Source: CAYMEK01 sp964389305
GTDB taxonomy: Bacteria > Spirochaetota > Spirochaetia > SZUA-6 > DRHE01
Reading direction: 5' to 3'
Assembly (NCBI GenBank): GCA_964389305.1
Contig: CAYMEK010000045.1
Location: forward strand, 1 to 37,198
DNA: 37,198 bases
A program made the position numbers and the translations under genes. The notes beneath the pieces are model-generated. The model was given only the letters and a program-made list of their open reading frames with translations. It made no database searches and was not told where the DNA came from. Shown here piece by piece: positions 30,578 through 37,198 of the stretch (the stretch's first letter is position 1; the number at the start of each line of letters is the position of its first letter).

Positions 30578-31654
30578 ATGAAATGTCCTCATTGCGGAAC
30601 ACGTCAAGAACATAATACATGGAAATGTACGTCTTGTGGCGAGTCGATAGAAGGAGGCATAGTCTTCGTTACCAGTATAAGCGGATCAGGTACTGACGAA
30701 ATCATGCAATCAGTAGTTCGAATGGCTAAGGGCGAAGGGAAGAAGGTTATCCTTCAAGATGTTGGTGAATTGATGCGCAAGTATGCTAAGCGCGACGATC
30801 CAGATGTCTCTTGGGATCGGATTCTGGACGCGTCTCCACGCGTTTTGAGACTTTTAAGGGCATTAGCATTTCAAGAGATCAGTAACTCCATTGAATCAAA
30901 CTTCGATACTTTACATATAATCGATTTGCATCTCTGTTTTCGTTGGAAAGTTTACCTAACCAATGGATGTGAGCCATATATACTGAGTCGTTTCATCCCT
31001 CATGTTCGGTGCTTTATTAATATAATTGAAGACCTTTCAAAGATACAATCAAGACTTGAGGAGACGTCATGGCAAAAACGCGAAATACTCGAATTGCTCA
31101 TTTGGCGTGATGAGGAGCTCTTTTTAACCGATCTCTTCGCTGGTATTTGTGGACGAGTTGATTCTTATGCCGTGGCTAGTGGAGAACCGATCTCGGAAAT
31201 CTACAGAATGATATGGCATCCTGAAGTTCGCAAAGTATATTTATCCTTTCCGATTACTGGCATCATTGATGATGAAGAAGCACGAAAGGAAATAGAACAA
31301 TTCAGAGATATTATACGTGAATTTCTGGTTGTATTTGATCCATATGTCAGTAAAGATTATGATGAGACTTATCAGCGTGATGAGATGAAAGCACTAAGAA
31401 AGGAAGTTGGAGAGACAACTGTTGATAGAGATTATAGATTCATTGATCAGGCGGATGCTGTTGTGGTTTACTATCCGAGAAGGGTCGCTTCCAAAGGAGT
31501 CGATTCGGAAATGAGACATGCAATAGATATTGGTACACCGATTTATTTATATAGTCCTGAGGATCTGGGTGGTGGCCCATTTCAACCTATCGCACAACAC
31601 ATAAGTCACAATACTGAGGAATTTGTAAGTTTTCTTAGAAAGAACTTATCCTAA
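30578..31654 (+). CDS. Zinc-ribbon, P-loop-like and nucleoside deoxyribosyltransferase-like fusion protein
   Basis: A 358-residue three-part protein. Residues 3-20 form a zinc ribbon (CPHC...CTSC). Residues 28-200 look like a P-loop NTPase start (IVFVTSISGSGTDE), but the Walker A lysine is missing, so it may bind nucleotide without hydrolysis or have lost activity. Residues 219-345 resemble the nucleoside 2-deoxyribosyltransferase/TIR-like fold: KVYLSFPITG, then DQADAVVVYY (Asp293) and KGVDSEMRHAIDIGTPIYLY (Glu311 as candidate nucleophile). Such folds can cleave N-glycosidic bonds of nucleosides or NAD. It heads a plus-strand group with a small unknown protein and a cyclase-like protein, which makes it the probable effector (inference). 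The gene is AT-rich compared with the core. Confidence 0.65.
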   Translation: MKCPHCGTRQEHNTWKCTSCGESIEGGIVFVTSISGSGTDEIMQSVVRMAKGEGKKVILQDVGELMRKYAKRDDPDVSWDRILDASPRVLRLLRALAFQEISNSIESNFDTLHIIDLHLCFRWKVYLTNGCEPYILSRFIPHVRCFINIIEDLSKIQSRLEETSWQKREILELLIWRDEELFLTDLFAGICGRVDSYAVASGEPISEIYRMIWHPEVRKVYLSFPITGIIDDEEARKEIEQFRDIIREFLVVFDPYVSKDYDETYQRDEMKALRKEVGETTVDRDYRFIDQADAVVVYYPRRVASKGVDSEMRHAIDIGTPIYLYSPEDLGGGPFQPIAQHISHNTEEFVSFLRKNLS

Positions 31655-31680
31655 TAATGAACTATCAGAGGAGGGGAAGG

Positions 31681-32016
31681 ATGAAGAACAAAGCCAGCTC
31701 TAACCAGGATCAGATCATTTTTACCAGTGCTACAAGTTTGCCTTTCGGAACCGAGTTTAGAATAATTGATCGACCTACTCCGGCTGGTAAGGTCAGGGTA
31801 TCAATTATGTATCCGAAGCATAGCATAGCTGAAATAAGCTTGCAGAAAGGGAGTTTCAATAGTGCAAGTTTTGTAGTTATCAAACAGTCTTATTCAAAGA
31901 GCTTGTTTTCTTGTGTCGCTTCCTCATCTGAAAATATTGAGAAAGAGACTAGATCCATAGAAGATCAGATATTTGCGACACTTTCCAATCTGAGGAAAAC
32001 ATTTATTATTAAGTAA
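31681..32016 (+). CDS. Small hypothetical protein of the cyclase module
   Basis: A 111-residue protein with no recognised family, mixed beta and alpha character, and Ser-rich composition (FVVIKQSYSKSLFSCVASSS). The ATG at 31681 has an AGGAGG/GGAAGG purine tract just upstream; an ATG at 31657 is an alternative. It lies 26 bases after the deoxyribosyltransferase-like gene and 163 bases before the cyclase-like gene. Within that gap a short remnant reads LEVEEGDILL in the plus strand, similar to the 35-residue protein at 33103. Its position suits a sensor or regulator, without other support. Confidence 0.5.
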   Translation: MKNKASSNQDQIIFTSATSLPFGTEFRIIDRPTPAGKVRVSIMYPKHSIAEISLQKGSFNSASFVVIKQSYSKSLFSCVASSSENIEKETRSIEDQIFATLSNLRKTFIIK

Positions 32017-32179
32017 CTACTATATTTTCATCAGTCAGCACAAGCTAGGGATTGGTTCTCTTGTTCATCATAATAACTCCCGTTCCTCCTCGTTCGAGTA
32101 TGCTGGAGGTTGAGGAAGGGGACATACTGTTACGTGCATCTATTTTCACAGAGATCCTGAAAACTGGTTGACATCCATT

Positions 32180-33061
32180 ATGGAAAAGAAATATCAGAAC
32201 GAATTCATATTCAATCGATCCCGTGGAATAGTATGGGTATGTGATATGCAAGACTCTACTAAGCTACTTAATGATGATAGAACAGTAGACAATCTTGAAC
32301 AGTTTTTTCCGCGACTGTATTGGGTAGGCAAACAGGTGGTCGAATCAGCTAACGGGCTCTTTACGAAATGGACTGGAGATGGTTTTCTTGCGTGGTTTGA
32401 AACACCGCTCCACAGAGAACTCGGTAGAAAAGCTGCCTTGGTCTTTAATGCCGCTTGGCAACTCACCTATCTCGTCAACCTTACGCAGTTGGGTATATCC
32501 ACTGATCAGATTATATCAATTCGGCATGGAATTACATTCGAAAATGATGCACTAAAAATGATGATTAGGAACCAAGACGGATCATCTACCATAGACTTGA
32601 TTGGTAGAGATATTGTGTTAGCCTTTAGGCTATCCAGCATTTCAGTGGATTTTCCCCGAATAGTAACTCAACGTAGTCTAGTCGATTGTTCCGCTCGGTA
32701 CTTATCGAAAGCAATACACTTTGAAAAACTGTTACTGAACGATGATGATGTTCTTCGATTCTTCAAAGGTGAAAGAATGTCACTGAACACTCTATACGCT
32801 TCTTCACAAAGACGTAAGACTCGTACGAAAAAATCCCTGTCCAAACAAGTAAGTGAGGCCCTTAAGAAAGCTGAATATATAGAGTCTACCGACGATGTGT
32901 CTTTCGAGTTCACACGTGAATACATTAAACGTCTATATCAAGGTCCAAAATGGGCAAAGGCTGTTGCAGATAAAGTAACGCGATTTACCAGAGAAGAACT
33001 ATATGATAATCTAAAAATACTGATGCCGATTATCGAAAGTCTTAACATTAAGCGTTCATAA
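32180..33061 (+). CDS. Class III nucleotide-cyclase-like protein (module 1)
   Basis: The 293-residue protein has a cyclase homology domain at its N-terminus. The two metal-binding aspartates are Asp22 in VWVCDMQDSTKL and Asp67 in FTKWTGDGFLAWFE, 45 residues apart as in class III cyclases. The later GRDIVLAFRL (142-151) matches the GxxVNxAxR element, with Val146 where classical cyclases have Asn and with Arg150 kept. A Lys/Arg-rich linker and a helical C-terminal region (about 195-293) follow, with no transmembrane segment or HAMP. Product is unknown; resemblance to Pycsar pyrimidine cyclases is by motif only. The ATG has no clear Shine-Dalgarno; TTG at 32168 is an alternative start. Confidence 0.7.
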   Translation: MEKKYQNEFIFNRSRGIVWVCDMQDSTKLLNDDRTVDNLEQFFPRLYWVGKQVVESANGLFTKWTGDGFLAWFETPLHRELGRKAALVFNAAWQLTYLVNLTQLGISTDQIISIRHGITFENDALKMMIRNQDGSSTIDLIGRDIVLAFRLSSISVDFPRIVTQRSLVDCSARYLSKAIHFEKLLLNDDDVLRFFKGERMSLNTLYASSQRRKTRTKKSLSKQVSEALKKAEYIESTDDVSFEFTREYIKRLYQGPKWAKAVADKVTRFTREELYDNLKILMPIIESLNIKRS

Positions 33062-33102
33062 ATATTCCCACAACCTGGTCGCTGTACTGCTAATCACGAG
33101 GA

Positions 33103-33210
33103 ATGATTGTTGAGTACCGTCTGAAGGAGCTGCTGGAGGTAGAGGAGGATTTGGCGGTACAGAAGAGGGTGGAGGATTGCCTGCGGATACAGGCAAACAT
33201 GAACGGATAG
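33103..33210 (+). CDS. 35-residue small protein related to the remnant at 30297
   Basis: The frame reads MIVEYRLKELLEVEEDLAVQ then KRVEDCLRIQANMNG. It resembles the second half of the split frame at 30123-30404 (IEFRRDELKDVGGDTEIQ) along its whole length, which argues for a real or recently real coding unit. GAGGA lies directly before the ATG, closer than ideal. It may be a remnant carried between modules. Confidence 0.4.
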   Translation: MIVEYRLKELLEVEEDLAVQKRVEDCLRIQANMNG

Positions 33211-33212
33211 GC

Positions 33213-33515
33213 TCAGCCCCGAAACTTCTCCGGCTGTTGATCTTCTGGGAGGGCACGCCACACGTGTTTGTTCTGTTCCCCGTCGAAGAACGGCCCAGGT
33301 ACCTTCTCCGGAAACCTTTTCCATAGTCGCCTTGCGGCGCGGGCAGTTCGTCGTACGGTCTCGGTCATTTTGTCGAGGTCGTCGTAGTCAGAAACCTCAA
33401 TATTCTTGTCGGCGTACACACCATGCCAATCCCGACGACAGAACCAGGTCACGTATTTCCAGCGCTGGCCATCGAAATCGATGCTATCCTGGGATCGCCA
33501 TCCCTGTTCGGCCAT
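33213..33515 (-). CDS. Hypothetical protein, possibly the 3' part of a longer gene
   Basis: A 100-residue frame on the minus strand with protein-like composition (WKYVTWFCRRDWHGVYADKN, WKRFPEKVPGPF). The open frame extends about 20 residues upstream (LTDPYEIRRY) without a standard start, so the ATG at 33515 may not be the original. No family recognised. It ends 2 bases beyond the end of the opposite small gene. It may be phage-derived. Confidence 0.4.
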   Translation of the reverse strand: MAEQGWRSQDSIDFDGQRWKYVTWFCRRDWHGVYADKNIEVSDYDDLDKMTETVRRTARAARRLWKRFPEKVPGPFFDGEQNKHVWRALPEDQQPEKFRG

Positions 33516-33549
33516 GTAACGACGGATCTCGTAAGGGTCGGTCAGTTTC

Positions 33550-33639
33550 TTATTGGTCAGAAGATAGTCCTTCCGAGTAGAACGGCCCTACCCAGTCGGC
33601 GTAGTGATACCCGCTCGTGCCTACCAGGATCTCGCTCAT
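33550..33639 (-). pseudogene. N-terminal remnant of a DUF72 (YecE-like) protein
   Basis: On the minus strand the ATG at 33639 begins SEILVGTSGYHYADWVGPFY, the characteristic start of DUF72 proteins, then the frame stops after 29 residues instead of the usual 250. The sequence downstream is unrelated, so this is a truncation by recombination. Confidence 0.6.
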
Positions 33640-33871
33640 CCGGTGACTATATACTACATTGCCCACCCAGGCCAAGGGATGTTAGGATGTCTGTATCCCC
33701 TCCCGCTGGATCATCAACAGTCGCAGCTACAGCCTTGGAAGCAGGATCTCATGAACATGGACGTAGATCCGGAGGTCCGGCGGCGGCCGGGGGAGGATCA
33801 GGGCGGCAATGAGAGGGCCAGAGGGCGATCGAGAAGGTGGAGAGGCTTTTTTATTCTAAGGGAGATGAGAG
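33640..33871. other. GC-rich non-coding mosaic before module 2
   Basis: No gene is supported here. A stretch at about 33750-33830 aligns loosely with 30336-30420, the 3' end of the split frame and the bases after it, so sequence of the same kind flanks both MshEN-like genes. GGAGATGAGAG at the end provides the Shine-Dalgarno for the next gene. Confidence 0.4.
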
Positions 33872-34051
33872 ATGAATGAGAAAGTAGGTGAAGCATTGGT
33901 CCGGATCGACGTTATGAAACCCTACCAGGTGGAGGATATCCTCCGTGCCCAGAAGTTAGGCGATGTCCGGCTCTTCGGTGAGATCGCGATTGAGTTCGGG
34001 TATATCAATGACGAGGTCCTCAAGAAGTACATGGAGGCGAAGACGGAATAG
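33872..34051 (+). CDS. Stand-alone MshEN-like small protein (copy 2)
   Basis: A 59-residue paralogue of the protein at 29933: VGEALVRIDVMKPYQVEDIL, QKLGDVRLFGEIA and IEFGYINDEVLKKYM. GGAG lies upstream of the ATG. It is 4 bases before the AbiTii-domain gene, so it is likely the first gene of the module 2 operon. The repeated association of this small protein with a cyclase module suggests a nucleotide-binding or regulatory role (inference). Confidence 0.7.
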   Translation: MNEKVGEALVRIDVMKPYQVEDILRAQKLGDVRLFGEIAIEFGYINDEVLKKYMEAKTE

Positions 34052-34055
34052 CCCG

Positions 34056-35162
34056 ATGAACGCAAGTAGTCCAATTGACCGTATGCTGGCCCTCGTCACG
34101 AAGACTATTGACGATATGGAGGATCCGAATACTTCCGTTTCGGTCATTACTCGGAGGGCCGTTCGTATTGCCCGTATTCGAAATGATTATTCAAACCTGC
34201 TATGGCTGCAATTCGAACTGCTATCAATGCACGAAAAAGAGGCGCGATTTCGGCTCGCTGCGGAGATTGCTCCACACATTTCGAAAGAAGAATATAAGAT
34301 ACTCAGTTTCCAGACTCTCGAAGCGTTTGCCGAGGAGAGAAGGACAATCAGCTCCGCAGAACTCACAGGAAGCCAAGTGAAGAAAGACAATAAGAATATC
34401 CTAGCAATGTCGGTGGCCGAAATTGAGGCCAGACGGGCGATGTTTGTTGAACTGCGCAATCGAGAACAGTCGATTGGCGGACTGCACCCCACCGATGCAT
34501 ATTTCATAGATCGTGAAGTATCTCAGGCGAGACTGATCGCGTCCACTGCAATTCGAGAGACGGATGCCATCCTGTCCAGAATCCGCAATCGTGTCCATGA
34601 TTACCTCAGCAGCGTAGAGAAAGATCTTGTATACGGTCGACTGCAATCTGATGTATTTGAGCGCAATCGGCGTTACGTGGAATCGAGATTGTCAGAAGTC
34701 GTTCCGGAAATCGCAGAACAGATGAGAACAGTGGAGGCAAGACTTGATGACTCCAATCCTGAGTCGTATTCTCAGGCGCTCACTACTTGCCGTCGGGCGC
34801 TCAAGGCAATCGCGGACCATGTCTTTCCGGCGACCAATGAGTCCATCCAGGGTTCCGATGGTCGCATCCGAACGATGTCGGAGGACAAGTATATTGCGCG
34901 GTTGTGGCAGTTCGCCCACAAATCGCTGGGTAACAGTGCTGGCGGAAAACTTGTCTTATCGCAGTTGGATGACCTAGGGCACAGGATTGATGCGATCTAT
35001 AAAATGTCCTCCAAAGGTGTGCACGCAACTGTCGATCGTGTTGAAGCCGAGCGGTGTTTTGTGCAAACCTACCTGTTGCTTGGGGAGATTCTGAGAATAC
35101 AAGATGGCCAGATCGCAATTCCCAAAACAGATGCCTCGTTGGAAATCCATGATGACACGTAG
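34056..35162 (+). CDS. AbiTii-domain protein with HEPN-like C-terminal region
   Basis: A 368-residue protein. The N-terminus (residues 8-50, VITRRAVRIARIRNDYSNLL then WLQFELLSM) matches the AbiTii domain pattern known from abortive-infection loci. The middle is long and helical. The C-terminal 130 residues (ALTTCRRALKAIADHVFP, EDKYIARLWQF, MSSKGVHATVDRVEAE) resemble a helical domain I have seen in defence-associated proteins and may be HEPN-related, but no R-x4-6-H motif is clear. It sits between the MshEN-like gene and the DUF6602 gene, 32 bases from the latter. The biochemical activity is unknown. Confidence 0.6.
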   Translation: MNASSPIDRMLALVTKTIDDMEDPNTSVSVITRRAVRIARIRNDYSNLLWLQFELLSMHEKEARFRLAAEIAPHISKEEYKILSFQTLEAFAEERRTISSAELTGSQVKKDNKNILAMSVAEIEARRAMFVELRNREQSIGGLHPTDAYFIDREVSQARLIASTAIRETDAILSRIRNRVHDYLSSVEKDLVYGRLQSDVFERNRRYVESRLSEVVPEIAEQMRTVEARLDDSNPESYSQALTTCRRALKAIADHVFPATNESIQGSDGRIRTMSEDKYIARLWQFAHKSLGNSAGGKLVLSQLDDLGHRIDAIYKMSSKGVHATVDRVEAERCFVQTYLLLGEILRIQDGQIAIPKTDASLEIHDDT

Positions 35163-35194
35163 GCACAACAAAAGACAGGGAGGAGTCTGTTACA

Positions 35195-36040
35195 ATGGAT
35201 GTACGAGAATTCGACCCTGAAATCGACGAGTTCTATTCTGCAGAAGAGAGTATCTTGTATTCCAAGCTCAAGGGTATCAGAGCAGCAATAAGCCACGCCG
35301 GCGAAAAGGGCCGCTCCATAGAAACTGCAGCATTGAGAATTCTAAGAGATTTCTTGCCTTCCGAATACGGTCTGAGCACCGGTTTCATCATGTACCACGA
35401 CGAAGATTGCATTAAAGAATATGAATACAATCAGGCAAAAGACAAGATACATCTTTCGAAACAGCTTGATATCATAATCTACGATGCTGTCAGATGCGGT
35501 CCGATTGTCAAACTCGATGCTTGTGACGTTTTTCCTCTTGAGTCTGTATATGCCTACGTGGAAGTCAAGACTTCAATCTCCAGAGAATCTCATCTGGTGG
35601 AGCTTTTCGAACAAAGCGAGAGATTGAGAGCTATGAAGGTCAGATTGTATTGGAGTCCCGTAAGAGACGATCCGACTGGTGCATATCTCGTCTATAATCC
35701 GCTGCAGTCGGCCATACCGATTAGATCATATATATTTATTTTAGAGGCAACTAACCTTGGAAATGCTGAAGATATCCGGCAGACGATAGAAAGAATTGCC
35801 AAAACTCGGAAGTGGAAAAACGCAACAATTACTGGCATGTATGTAAATGGCAAAGGCTTCTACTACTTGCAGCCAGTCAACAATAAGAATGATCCTCGCA
35901 GCGGAGATGCCATTCTCGTGGAGACTGGAGGACTCCTCGCCTTCAAGAATTCATTGTACAACGGTTTGTCGCGGTATCCGAGAATACCAGAAAACTGGAC
36001 TCCTGCGATTAATCTTTACTCAAGGAGTGTCGGAGCATGA
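35195..36040 (+). CDS. DUF6602 protein (PD-(D/E)xK nuclease-like)
   Basis: A 281-residue protein. The N-terminal half matches DUF6602: HAGEKGRSIETAALRILRDF, LPSEYGLSTGFI, SKQLDIIIYD and VYAYVEVKTSISRESHLVEL. The Asp in DIIIYD and the Glu-x-Lys in VEVKT form the expected D...ExK site of a PD-(D/E)xK nuclease fold. A C-terminal part of about 130 residues is not recognised. GGGAGGAG precedes the ATG. Its stop overlaps the next short frame (ATGA). In the module 2 operon it is the best nuclease-effector candidate. Confidence 0.7.
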   Translation: MDVREFDPEIDEFYSAEESILYSKLKGIRAAISHAGEKGRSIETAALRILRDFLPSEYGLSTGFIMYHDEDCIKEYEYNQAKDKIHLSKQLDIIIYDAVRCGPIVKLDACDVFPLESVYAYVEVKTSISRESHLVELFEQSERLRAMKVRLYWSPVRDDPTGAYLVYNPLQSAIPIRSYIFILEATNLGNAEDIRQTIERIAKTRKWKNATITGMYVNGKGFYYLQPVNNKNDPRSGDAILVETGGLLAFKNSLYNGLSRYPRIPENWTPAINLYSRSVGA

Positions 36041-36096
36041 CGAGTCGCAAAAACCGACGGCAGGAGCCGCTGGATATTAGGGTGGTGATTGAATGA
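36037..36096 (+). CDS. Very short overlapping frame (19 residues)
   Basis: MTSRKNRRQEPLDIRVVIE bridges the DUF6602 stop (ATGA at 36037) and the next start (GAATGATG) with overlaps on both sides. It may be a translated coupling peptide or only a coincidence. Nothing else supports it. Confidence 0.2.
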   Translation: MTSRKNRRQEPLDIRVVIE

Positions 36097-36239
36097 TGAA
36101 ACCTTCTCTTCGAACTGATACCATCATCCGCTGCCCGCACTGTGGGGCGAACCTGAGCCCAATCCCGCGCGACCGCAGGTGCCCTGAGTACGGGAGGGAG
36201 ATCCGGGGAGAAAGGAACCACAAAGACAATGGCAGATAA
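36093..36239 (+). CDS. 48-residue zinc-ribbon-like protein
   Basis: The frame carries RCPHCGANLSPIPRDRRCPEYG, split here as CPHCG and CPEYG: the first knuckle is a normal Cys-x2-Cys, while the second has Tyr in place of the last Cys. A basic tail follows. It overlaps the cyclase gene by 11 bases and is coupled to it. The zinc ribbon at the start of the deoxyribosyltransferase-like protein in module 1 (CPHCG...CTSCG) is similar. It may be a small adaptor, or a degenerate remnant. Confidence 0.45.
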   Translation: MMKPSLRTDTIIRCPHCGANLSPIPRDRRCPEYGREIRGERNHKDNGR

Positions 36240-37146
36240 AAACAATTCCAAAGACAACGAACAAGAACCCATTTTCATAGAGGATATCAATGAAGAGGGT
36301 GTAACACAGATACCACCTGTATTCATTCCATCAGGTTCAGTTCCATGGAGCACATTTGATAGCAGCCTAGCAAATCTGCTGCCTCCAGCAGTAGGCGGTC
36401 TTATAGCTGGAGAAACATCTACGATCCTCGGATCTCATGGCTTTGAACAATATTTGCACAATGATACGGAGATCATCCGTCTCAAAAAAGAGTTACTATC
36501 GATATCCAGAAAACTCAAGAAAACAAAGGATGCAAGTTCTGAGCTACAGTTTAGATATAACGGATTACGCACAAAACTCAAACAAAAGGAGAAATATAAG
36601 CTAGTAGGTGGTAGAGTACATGAGAATGCAATAGATGCCCTGGAAGAAAATAGCGATCTCCTGAATTCTTTTTCCTCAAAATCTCCCACAAAAATGGCCA
36701 TCCTTACAATTGACATTAGGAAGTCAACAGATCTGATGTTGCATTCCAAGAAACCGCAGCTCTACGCTGATTTTATAATGGAGCTTTCACGATTAATGAT
36801 CTCTATTGTGTTAGAGAATTGCGGCGTGTTTGATAAGTTCACCGGAGACGGAATTCTGGCACTATTTCCAGTCTTTTTTTCAGGGGAATACGCGATTCAA
36901 CATGCTGTGAAAGCTGCAGAATTATGCCATAAAGCATTTGAAAAACATTATAAAGAAGCACGAGCATCGTTCGTTGCGGTTCCCGCTGAAGCCTGTCTGG
37001 GTATAGGTATAGATTTTGGGGAGGCGCTTTTAACAACTGTGAATGACGATTTGACAGCGGTAGGTATTCCTGTTGTGTATGCTTGTCGGCTTGCTGATTG
37101 CGCCAATGGAACTACTTTGCTCAATGAACCTGCGAGAGAGGAGTGA
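36229..37146 (+). CDS. pycC: Pycsar-type class III nucleotide cyclase
   Basis: A 305-residue protein resembling PycC, the cyclase of Pycsar anti-phage systems that makes cCMP or cUMP. After a Pro-rich N-terminus and a short hydrophobic stretch (50-67) there is a coiled coil (about 80-125), then the cyclase domain: Asp162 in ILTIDIRKSTDLM, Asp207 in VFDKFTGDGILALFP, LGIGIDFGEA and VGIPVVYACRL (Val283 at the Asn position, Arg287 kept). The two Asp are 45 residues apart. The protein ends soon after, at LLNEPAREE, earlier than I remember for PycC (45-50 residues more), so the C-terminus may be truncated. No PycTM or PycTIR effector with a cyclic-nucleotide-binding domain is visible; the neighbours may replace it, or it may lie beyond the window. 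The AT-rich composition suggests transfer. Confidence 0.8.
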   Translation: MADKNNSKDNEQEPIFIEDINEEGVTQIPPVFIPSGSVPWSTFDSSLANLLPPAVGGLIAGETSTILGSHGFEQYLHNDTEIIRLKKELLSISRKLKKTKDASSELQFRYNGLRTKLKQKEKYKLVGGRVHENAIDALEENSDLLNSFSSKSPTKMAILTIDIRKSTDLMLHSKKPQLYADFIMELSRLMISIVLENCGVFDKFTGDGILALFPVFFSGEYAIQHAVKAAELCHKAFEKHYKEARASFVAVPAEACLGIGIDFGEALLTTVNDDLTAVGIPVVYACRLADCANGTTLLNEPAREE

Positions 37147-37152
37147 ACCGCC

Positions 37153-37175
37153 CCGGTAATGCCGGAGAGTTTTTT
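37153..37175 (+). terminator. Weak terminator-like hairpin after pycC
   Basis: CCGG-TAATG-CCGG can form a short stem (4-5 bp with a wobble) 4 bases before a run of six T. It lies 7 bases after the cyclase stop. The stem is short, so termination is uncertain. Confidence 0.3.
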
Positions 37176-37198
37176 ATGTGAGTCCAGCAACCAAGGCC

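Noticed and set aside
28601..37146. Integron cassette array
   Set aside because: Same-strand genes with short gaps prompted a look for attC-like core sites (GTTRRRY/RYYYAAC pairs) and none were consistent; some genes overlap, which cassettes rarely do.
1..37198. CRISPR array
   Set aside because: No regularly spaced direct repeats of 20-40 bases were seen; the repeats found are pairs only.

Overview
The window joins a GC-rich bacterial core (about 1-23,700) to a patchier, more AT-rich accessory island (about 23,700-37,198). The host is probably a spirochaete. The run folP, diadenylate cyclase, YbbR, acpS, DUF2225, truA, family 4 uracil-DNA glycosylase, priA, def, fmt and a PASTA protein resembles what I remember from Spirochaetia. 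Loose lipoboxes and stand-alone MshEN-like small proteins also fit. This is inferred from gene content, not from a database search.

Core. The left edge (1-930, minus) carries a TetR - HlyD-type adaptor - ABC ATPase operon resembling cecR/ybhG/ybhF, with a clear promoter and a 30-bp palindrome downstream of it. A lone HMG-CoA synthase (mvaS) follows. Next is a complete tripartite RND pump (TetR, outer-membrane factor, adaptor, RND permease). Its TetR promoter overlaps a perfect 14-bp palindrome, and a near copy sits inside the first codons of the outer-membrane factor gene. A convergent minus-strand pair encodes a UvrD/Rep-type helicase and a small membrane protein. From 13,228 to 23,558 a dense plus-strand series with overlapping starts and stops covers folate synthesis, c-di-AMP synthesis and its regulator, the acyl-carrier phosphopantetheinyl transferase, tRNA modification, DNA repair and restart, and formyl-methionine processing.

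Junction. A strong promoter drives the 5' half of a tRNA-Gly(CCC) that is interrupted in its anticodon stem at about 23,747. Two 12-bp direct repeats containing DnaA-box-like 9-mers follow, then a phage tail-like gene without a usable 5' end. The 3' half of the tRNA is not in the window.

Island. The island is a mosaic: a DUF6236 protein with an internal 37-residue duplication and a non-standard start, a Dam-type methylase cut by an IS3-family element without target duplication, a divergent phage-like regulator pair that appears leaderless, a SWIM-type zinc protein, an endonuclease tail fragment, and a lipoprotein. The most interesting part is 29,933-37,146, which reads as two parallel modules. 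Each begins with a 60-residue MshEN-like protein, contains a zinc-ribbon, and ends with a class III nucleotide-cyclase-like protein.

Module 1 pairs the cyclase with a zinc-ribbon / degenerate P-loop / nucleoside deoxyribosyltransferase-like protein and a small unknown protein. Module 2 pairs a PycC (Pycsar)-like cyclase with an AbiTii-domain protein, a DUF6602 (nuclease-like) protein and a 48-residue zinc-ribbon-like protein. Both cyclases keep the two metal-binding aspartates 45 residues apart and both carry Val where classical enzymes have the transition-state Asn. I read this as a defence island holding a Pycsar-like system with unusual partners and a second, possibly undescribed, cyclase-based system. 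The antiviral role is inference.
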